Shown piece by piece: positions 57,332 through 64,000 of a DNA stretch of 64,000 nt; the stretch's first letter is position 1; each line of letters starts with the position of its first letter. The stretch covers positions 1,612,001 through 1,676,000 of the forward strand of contig NC_085855.1 in assembly GCF_020906515.1 (NCBI RefSeq), in the 5' to 3' direction. This stretch comes from Vanrija pseudolonga. Lineage: Eukaryota > Basidiomycota > Tremellomycetes > Trichosporonales > Trichosporonaceae. The notes below the pieces were generated by a model. That model had not been told where the DNA came from. It made no database searches and saw only the letters and a list, made by a program, of their open reading frames with translations. A program made the position numbers and the translations under genes.

Positions 57332-60300
57332 ATGACCGACGCCGCGCCTTCCCCCGCAACGGCGGCGGCGGCTGCAGCGGCGGCACCCTCACCTTCGACC
57401 AAATCCACACCAGGTGCAAGCGGTGGTGGTGCAGGCTTCCCTCCAGCTTTCCGCCCGCCGAATGCAGGAGGACAAACAATGCCCGCCACGCCCGTCATCC
57501 TCGACGACGAGAAGAAGCGCGAGCTCATCGCCAGCATGGACCAGACCAGAGTCAACGCGCTCAGAAAGGTTAGTGGATGCATGATGGTCGCCACCCCCCT
57601 GCACACAACAAACATGCTCACACTCCATCACAGCGCGCCGCGGAGCTCCAGGCAGCAGGCCACACCAAGGAAAACTCGACAGAGTATGCGCGCACCGTCA
57701 TGATCCTGTCGATGCACGCGCGCGCCGTCGCCATCGGCGAGCAAAAGAAGCGCGCCGCCGCTGCTGCCGCCGCTGCTTCCGGCACGCCGACTGACGAGAA
57801 CGCGCCTGCCGCTGGCCCAAGTACCGCTGCGCGTGAGTGCCGTGCCGCATCCACCCCATCACACCGTCGCTGACATGCCGCAGCTGCCGCGCCGGCCCAG
57901 CACGTCGCCCTCACCCCGGCGCAGATTGCCCAGGTGCGCTCGCAGGCTCAGTCGTACCACCTCCTCAGCCGCAACCAGCCTGTCCCGTCCTACCTCCAGC
58001 AGGCGGCCCAGGGCACCCCACCACCACAGCAGGCTGCCACGCCCGAGGCCAAGGTCATTGACAAGACGGTTGAGGCTGTTGTCGAGGCTGGCGCGCCCCG
58101 CGAAGCGCCGTACGAGCTCGAGTTTGACCAGTCGAGCATCATCTACCCCTACAACGCGTACACCCACCCCAGCGTGTACGCGAACCGCAAGTTTGCCGAT
58201 GAGATCGCCAACCCTGTGAACAAGCAGCAGCGCCTGCTTGTCCCTTCCATCACTCCCCGCGGTCTTGACCCCTACCTGTTGATGGAGGAGCGCAACCGCT
58301 TTGTGGAGACGCGTATGGGCTGGCGCATGAAGGAGCTCGAGGAGCTGGACGCGACGGCTGGTCTCGGACAGCCTGGCGCGGCCGAGATCTCGGGTCTCAC
58401 TGATGACGCTGCCAACGGCGCCAAGGACGAGAGCAAGCTGGGCGTCCAGGCCCGTATCGAGCTGTTGAGTCTCCGCCTGCTCGGCAAGCAGAGGCTTCTG
58501 CGAGAGGACCTCATCCGCGGCCTGCACGGCGCGACCCAGGTCCCCGCCGATCGCTCCCAGTTCCGTCGCTTCCGCACCCACACCCTCCGCGATGCCCGCG
58601 CGACCGAGACGGCCGAGCGCAGGCAGCGTACCGAGCGTGAGCAGCGTGGCAAGCAGCGCCACGTCGCATACATTCAGTCGATTGTCGACCACGGCCAGAC
58701 CATCATCAACCTCGGCGACACCAACCCCCGTGGTGCGGGTGCCGACAAGATGCGTCGCCTCGGCAAGTGGATTCTCCGCATGCATAGCGAGACGGAGAAG
58801 GAGGAGCAGCGCCGTGTCGAGCGTCTCGCCAAGGAGCGTCTCAAGGCGCTCAAGAACGACGACGAAGAGTCGTACCTCAAGCTCCTTGGCGAGGCCAAGG
58901 ACTCGCGTATCGGTCACCTGCTCAAGCAGACCGACCAGTACCTCGAGACTTTGGCTGCCGCCGTCGTCGACCAGCAGAACGACCCAGTCCACAAGGATGT
59001 CGACCAGTTTGCTCTGCCGTTCGAGACCGAGGACGGTCCCGCTTCCGAGGCCATGTTCGGCGCCCGCCGACAGGATGGCGAGGAGGACGGTGCCGAGCGC
59101 AACGAGGGCAAGATCGACTACTACGCTGTTGCCCACCGCATCCAAGAGAAGGTCACCAAGCAGGCATCCATCCTTTCCGGTGGTACCCTCAAGGACTACC
59201 AGGTCAAGGGTCTGCAGTGGATGATTTCGCTCTACAACAACAGGTTGAACGGTATTTTGGCCGACGAAATGGGTCTCGGAAAAACCATCCAGACCATTTC
59301 GCTCATCACGTACCTTATCGAGAAGAAGCAGCAGCCCGGTCCCTTCCTGGTCATTGTCCCCCTGTCGACGCTCACCAACTGGACGCTCGAGTTCGAGCGT
59401 TGGGCCCCAGCCGTGCGCACGCTTATCCTTAAGGGTTCACCCTCGGTTCGTCGCGAATTGTACCCCCGTCTCAGAGCCGTCGACTTCCAGGTGTGTCTCA
59501 CCACCTACGAGTACATTATCAAGGAGAGACCGCTGCTCGCCAAGATCAAGTGGATCCACATGATTATTGACGAAGGTCACCGTCTCAAGAACATCAAGTC
59601 CAAGCTCTCCCAGACGCTCAACGAATACTACTCTACCCGCCACCGTCTCATCTTGACGGGTACCCCGCTCCAGAACAACCTTCCCGAGCTGTGGGCCCTG
59701 CTCAACTTCGTCCTGCCCAAGATTTTCAACTCGGTCAAGTCGTTCGACGAATGGTTCAACGCGCCATTCGCCAACACTGGTGGCCAGGAGAAGATGGAGA
59801 TGAACGAAGAAGAGGCTCTGCTTGTCGTCAAGCGTCTCCACAAGGTGCTTCGTCCTTTCCTTCTCCGTCGTCTCAAGAAGGACGTCGAGTCGGAGCTTCC
59901 CGACAAGGTCGAGAAGGTCATCTACACCAAGATGTCGGCGCTTCAGTGGAAGCTCTACGAGAGTGTCAAGAAGTACAAGACGCTCCCCACCGACATGTCT
60001 TCGGGCAAGCCGCGTCGCCAGGCCAACCTGCAGAACGCCATCATGCAGCTCCGAAAGATCTGCAACCACCCCTTCGTGTTCCGCGAAGTCGACGAGGACT
60101 TCTCGGTCGGCAACCACATCGACGAGCAGATTGTCCGTACTTCGGGCAAGTTTGAGCTCTTAGACCGCCTCCTCCCCAAGCTCTTCGCCACCGGCCACAA
60201 GGTCCTCATCTTCTTCCAGATGACGGAGATCATGTCCATCATTGCCGACTACTTTGACTACCGTGGCTGGAAGTACTGCCGTCTTGACGGTTCGACCAAG

Positions 60301-61927
60301 GCCGACGAGCGTCAGCAGCTGCTCTCTACCTTCAACGACCCCGACTCGCCGTACCAGGTTTTCATCCTGTCCACTCGTGCTGGTGGTCTTGGTCTCAACC
60401 TTCAGTCTGCCGACACTGTCATCATCTACGACACTGACTGGAACCCCCACGCCGACTTGCAGGCGCAGGACCGTGCACACCGTATTGGTCAGAAGAAGGA
60501 AGTCCGTGTCCTTCGTCTCATTTCGAGCGGCACGGTCGAAGAGCTCGTGTTGCAGCGTGCTCAGGCCAAGCTCGAGATTGACGGCAAGGTTATCCAGGCC
60601 GGTAAATTCGACGAAGTCACGACGGGTGCCGAGTACGAGGCGTACCTCGCCAAGGCGTTCGAGGCCGCTGGCGACGAGGACGAGGAAGAGACCAATGAGC
60701 TCGACGACGAAGAGCTCAACGAGCTCCTGGCCCGTGGTGACCACGAGCTCGAGATCTTTGCCCGCATGGACAAGGAGCGCGCCGAGCGCAAGCTTGCCGA
60801 CTGGAAGGAGGCTGGCAACAAGCCGCCCATCCCGCCCCCTCTCATGCAGGAGTCGGAGCTCCCGCCCTTCTACCGCCGCGACATTGGCCAGGAGATGGCC
60901 GAGCAGATTGCCGCCGAGGAGGAGCAGGGCCGTGGCCGCCGTGCCAAGGCCGACGTGCGCTACACCGACGGCCTCACCGACGACCAGTTCATCAACGCTT
61001 TAGAGAACAGCGATGATGACGTCGACCAGGCTGCCGATCGTAAGCGCGCACGTGCCGAGCGCAAGGCCGAGCGCAAACGCGCCAACGAGATACTTGCCAA
61101 GGCCGAGTCAGAGGGCAAGCCGCTGTCGTCGGTCGTCGAGGCCCTCAAGGCCGAGGCGGCCCCGACCAAGGACGAGCCGGCCTCTACTACTACGACGCCC
61201 AAGAAGAAGCGTGGAAGGCCAAGCAAGAGTGCCACGCCTAGCTTCCAGCCAGAGGAGACTCCTGTTGTTGTGAGTGATGCCAGCTTGAGATTGGAACGCA
61301 ACACGCTGACATTTACAGAAACGCCGCAAGACTACCGGTGGCTTGTCACATGACGAGCGCGAGATGGTCAAGAAGCTCTTCGACGAGGTCAACGGCCTCA
61401 AGGACGAGATGACTGGCGAGCACTGGAACATCTACTTCCGCAACCCGGTCGACCGGAAGCAGTACCCCGACTACTACGCCATCATCGTGCAGCCCATTGC
61501 CATGTCGCAGATCAAGCGCAAGTTTGTCCAGCCGACGTATGGCCTGCAGTCGCTCTCTCGCGAGCTCAAGCTGCTGTGGACCAACGCGAGGACGTACAAC
61601 ACCGAGGGCTCGTGGGTGTACAACGCTGCCGACACGATGGAGGCCTACTTTGACAAGCGCTTCGCCGAGGAGAGCGTCAACTTCCCCGCTGGTGGCGCCG
61701 AGACCAACGGCAACGGCCGCAGCACCGCCCCGCCCGACGACAGCACCGAGGGCACGACGCCTGCGCAGAGCGGACAGAGCACGCCCATGTACAAGGGCCC
61801 GTCTGTCACTGCACCCAAGATCAAGATCAACGTCGGCGCTGCAAGCCGCCGCAACGAGGTTGTCGAGAGCGAGGAGAGCGCTCAGGAGGAGGAGGAAGAG
61901 GACGACGATGATGACGACGACTACTAG
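57332..61927 (+). CDS. STH1: SNF2/STH1-type SWI/SNF-RSC chromatin-remodelling ATPase, 1476 aa
   Basis: Four exons: 57332-57568, 57634-57832, 57884-61269, 61319-61927. Domains in order: Ala/Pro-rich N-terminus; QLQ-like segment (LTPAQIAQVRSQAQSYHLLS, about 155-175); HSA-like basic helix (about 370-420) that binds actin-related proteins; Snf2 ATPase with Walker A DEMGLGKTIQ (about 604-613), IIDEGHRLKN and LTGTPLQNN; helicase C-terminal lobe with TRAGGLGLNL and AQDRAHRIGQ; SnAC region (about 1100-1150); basic linker GRPSKSATPSF; a bromodomain (about 1290-1390, YFRNPVDRKQYPDYYAIIVQ); and an acidic tail. It is the motor of a SWI/SNF or RSC complex that slides or evicts nucleosomes. Whether it is the SNF2 or the STH1 orthologue is not settled; the symbol is the more likely choice because basidiomycete yeasts often keep one. 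Confidence 0.9.
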
Positions 61928-62236
61928 AGAGAAGATTAAAAACGAGCGTGTCGGTGTGAGCCGCTCTGTACAGCATACACACTAGGATTCCATTCATGTA
62001 TTTGTCGAGAGGAAGGGTGCGTGGAGGAGCATTGCATGGGTGTCAGGGATGCGGAACATGGTGACAATGCAGCGGCGTCCCACCGGCAATAAGCGGGGGA
62101 TATGGACGCGTCGGAGGTCAAAAGTCAAAATCTCGGTCAGGCACGACTGGTTCCCTTTGGTGGGTGCGAGCCAACCCCGTCCGCCACACCATCCTCGCCG
62201 ACCAAAAGGTTTCTCTTCTTCTCTTTCGTCCTGCTT

Positions 62237-62318
62237 TACACCGTAAGGGAGTCGAACCCCTGCCGCGTCGAGACAGACTGAATGGCAACGACGCATGATA
62301 CCGTTTCACCAACGGTGT
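62237..62318 (-). tRNA. tRNA-Gly (GCC) with 11-nt intron
   Basis: Acceptor ACACCGT/ACGGTGT, D stem GTGA/TCAT, anticodon stem CGTCG/CGACG, T stem AGGGG/CCCTT with TTCGACT, discriminator A. Eighteen bases lie between the anticodon stem arms; removing 11 after position 37 leaves loop TTGCCAT with anticodon GCC. A one-base-shifted stem (GCGTC/GACGC) would read TGC (Ala) but leaves no purine at position 37, so Gly is preferred. The first pair is A-U instead of the usual G-C. Confidence 0.82.
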
Positions 62319-62991
62319 ATGAGAGAGAGAGAGAAGAAATCGGATGGGAGGCGAGTGTCGGGGGTGGTTTTGAGGTCGTCGATTTTTCTTTTTTTTGGGA
62401 GGGTGGAGGCGGCGTCGCGACGCGTCGTGATGGCACGTGGAAAGGCTGGCTCCGCTGTGCACGACCCGCCTTCGCCGACGTGGAGGAAGGGGCATGTCGC
62501 GGCACCCATGCATGCGCGAGACACGGACTGCACGGCGCATGCTCGCCGAGACGATGGGCAGCAGCAAAGGCGGCGTGGCGCCGATGACATCCTCACCCGG
62601 CCACCCGGCTGGGGCGGCCACGGCCCGCTACGGCCGTCAAGGCACATGCCCCGGCCGCGCCGTAGTGCACGCGATCGATGCGGGCCTGAATCACGCACGC
62701 ACGTTGACCAAGATGAGAGTGCATGGGCGTCGCTGGGCGATGTCAGCTGTGGGGAGCGAACATGGCGGTGGGGGCGGGAGCAATTGTCGGCCCCGCCCCT
62801 CCGCAGCATCGGACCAGTCGGTATGTCCACCCCCCCAGCTTCATCGAGAGTCCGTGTGCATGGACTACGCCCAGCCAGCACTGCTTAGCATAGCATGGCA
62901 TAGCATGCGGGCACACACCCACACCCCACCCATACACCCCGCCGATCCCTCCTAACGCTGCGCCCCACTCGCCTCACGTAATCCATCAATC

Positions 62992-63085
62992 GGCGAGATG
63001 GCCGAGCGGTCTAAGGCGCTGTGTTAAGGTGTGCATCAAGCATATCCGCAGTCTTCGGACGTGGGTTCGAATCCCACTCTCGTCA
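62992..63085 (+). tRNA. tRNA-Leu (AAG) with 16-nt intron
   Basis: Acceptor GGCGAGA/TCTCGTC, D arm GCCGAGCGGTCTAAGGC typical of tRNA-Leu, anticodon stem CTGTG/CGCAG, long variable arm (TCTTCGGAC), T stem GTGGG/CCCAC with TTCGAAT, discriminator A. Anticodon AAG at 63026-63028; a 16-base intron follows position 37. Confidence 0.93.
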
Positions 63086-63339
63086 ACAGAGGATTAAGTT
63101 CCTCCCAATCCGATTCGTTTTTGCAGATGTCGATCGAGGGAGGGGGAGGAGGGAAGGGTGGTGTGGGGTGATCGAGGTGTGGGGGCGCATCTCAGTTCGG
63201 AGCGAGCGGAGGCTTTGGTGAAAATCTTCAGTTTGTGGCACCGGCCGGCTGAGGTTTGTGGCACCTTCATTTTCTGTGCATCTGGCCTTCTGACGAATGT
63301 ACTTCTTTCTTTATGCTATGCCTACACAAATGTCTGTGT

Positions 63340-64000
63340 TCATACCTCGGGGTTCGTCCTGCGCTGCTTCTTGCGCCACTTGCGCAACTGCGTCGAGAGG
63401 GGTTCATTGTCGCCGCTGCTGCTCGAGATGGAGCGTTTGCGCGCATGTGTGCCCGAGCCGAGCGGCTCATCCTCGCTGGTGCTATTCGCGTAGCGGCGGC
63501 GTAGGGCAAGTGAGAGCGGGACCCTTTGGTCATCACTACTGGTGTCCATGTCGAATGGTGCTCGAAGTGTAGGGGCGGCACCTACGCGGCGGCTCGTCCT
63601 GCGGGACTGAGTCGGCAGTACGGGCTTTTCCTCGGCGCTCTTGATGCCGGCCGCGCGGGACTGTCGCCGCTGCGCACGGATCTTGGAGACTGGCTTCTCC
63701 AGGCTCACAGATTCAGCACGCCTCTTGGGGAGCGGGGGAATGGCCGATGATCCCCCGTGACCCATGTCGTTGTCGGCAATGCGGAAGCGCTTCTCCAGGG
63801 CACGCGCGAGGGCGAGTGGTTCGTCTTCGCTAGTGCTGCCGAGGCTTCTTCTCTTGTTGGCGTGGTTGCGACTGCTGGAGGTCCTAAAGTGCTTGGGTGG
63901 AGCGCGTGCGGGGCCGTTGTCCTTGCTCTCGGCAGAAGTTGTCCTCCGGCGCACCTCAGCCAGCGGTACGTCAACGCTGCTGCTTCTCAGATGGCCCGGG
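63340..64000 (-). CDS. Unrecognised basic protein with repeated acidic S-x-D-x-P-L motif (3' part)
   Basis: The C-terminal 219 residues of a gene whose start lies beyond the right edge; stop at 63340. Five related segments occur: SSSVDVPLAEVRRR, STSEDEPLALARALEKRF, TSSDDQRVPLSLALRRRY, STSEDEPLGSGTHARKR and SSSSGDNEPLSTQLRKWRKK. Each couples a Ser/acidic patch to Pro-Leu and then a basic segment. Between them are Arg/Ser-rich linkers. The Ser-Glu/Asp-Asp context resembles casein kinase 2 sites, and the basic ends suggest nuclear localisation or DNA/histone binding. Similar SDDEPL motifs occur in tails of some chromatin and topoisomerase proteins (recalled, not checked). No fold recognised. Confidence 0.6.
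   Translation of the reverse strand, partial: PGHLRSSSVDVPLAEVRRRTTSAESKDNGPARAPPKHFRTSSSRNHANKRRSLGSTSEDEPLALARALEKRFRIADNDMGHGGSSAIPPLPKRRAESVSLEKPVSKIRAQRRQSRAAGIKSAEEKPVLPTQSRRTSRRVGAAPTLRAPFDMDTSSDDQRVPLSLALRRRYANSTSEDEPLGSGTHARKRSISSSSGDNEPLSTQLRKWRKKQRRTNPEV

Larger units (their letters stand above)
61928..63339. other. Intergenic with two tRNAs
   Basis: About 1.4 kb containing tRNA-Gly (minus) and tRNA-Leu (plus). No other supported feature. Confidence 0.5.

Noticed and set aside
57859-59145. 428-codon minus-strand frame
   Set aside because: Antisense to the SNF2-type ATPase gene, which has clear conserved motifs.
1-64000. CRISPR array, rRNA genes, telomere repeats, transposons
   Set aside because: No regularly spaced repeats, no rRNA-like blocks, no telomeric repeat runs and no transposase or polymerase signatures were seen.

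Overview
The window is nuclear DNA of a GC-rich basidiomycete yeast. Short GT-AG introns (about 33-70 nt) crowd most genes, several tRNAs carry 11-16 nt introns, and beta-1,3-glucan synthase, APC2, a SNF2/STH1-type remodeller and three Zn2Cys6 regulators are present. Intron density and gene content point to Tremellomycetes, probably Trichosporonales; this is inference, as no marker gene was compared. Exon limits were read by eye from splice signals and checked for reading phase, so single junctions may be off. CDS coordinates are genomic spans from start codon to stop; exons are in the evidence.

Left part (1-14.05 kb), all on the minus strand: two tandem copies of an unrecognised 12-exon gene, then four loci built from two related six-cysteine modules, here called A and B, embedded in long disordered sequence. 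The modules resemble a Zn2Cys6 cluster with an unusually long loop. One locus seems to encode a 1331-residue B-B-A protein. Another has an in-frame TAG inside the cysteine motif. This lineage-specific-looking array is the most novel thing in the window.

Middle part (14.8-35.3 kb): an F-box-like protein, a paraoxonase-like esterase and tRNA-Glu. Then comes an accessory block of three paralogous Zn2Cys6 regulators around an amidase, followed by an MFS transporter and a pirin. The block looks like a small regulated uptake-and-hydrolysis cluster, perhaps for amides.

Right part (36-64 kb): conserved housekeeping genes: FKS1 glucan synthase, APC2 ubiquitin-ligase cullin, a MATE exporter, an O-fucosyltransferase-like enzyme, a YCII-domain protein and the SNF2/STH1 ATPase with bromodomain. 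tRNA-Thr, -Ser, -Gly and -Leu lie between them. The right edge cuts a gene whose protein repeats an acidic S-x-D-x-P-L motif. No virus-like element, transposon, rRNA gene or CRISPR array was recognised.
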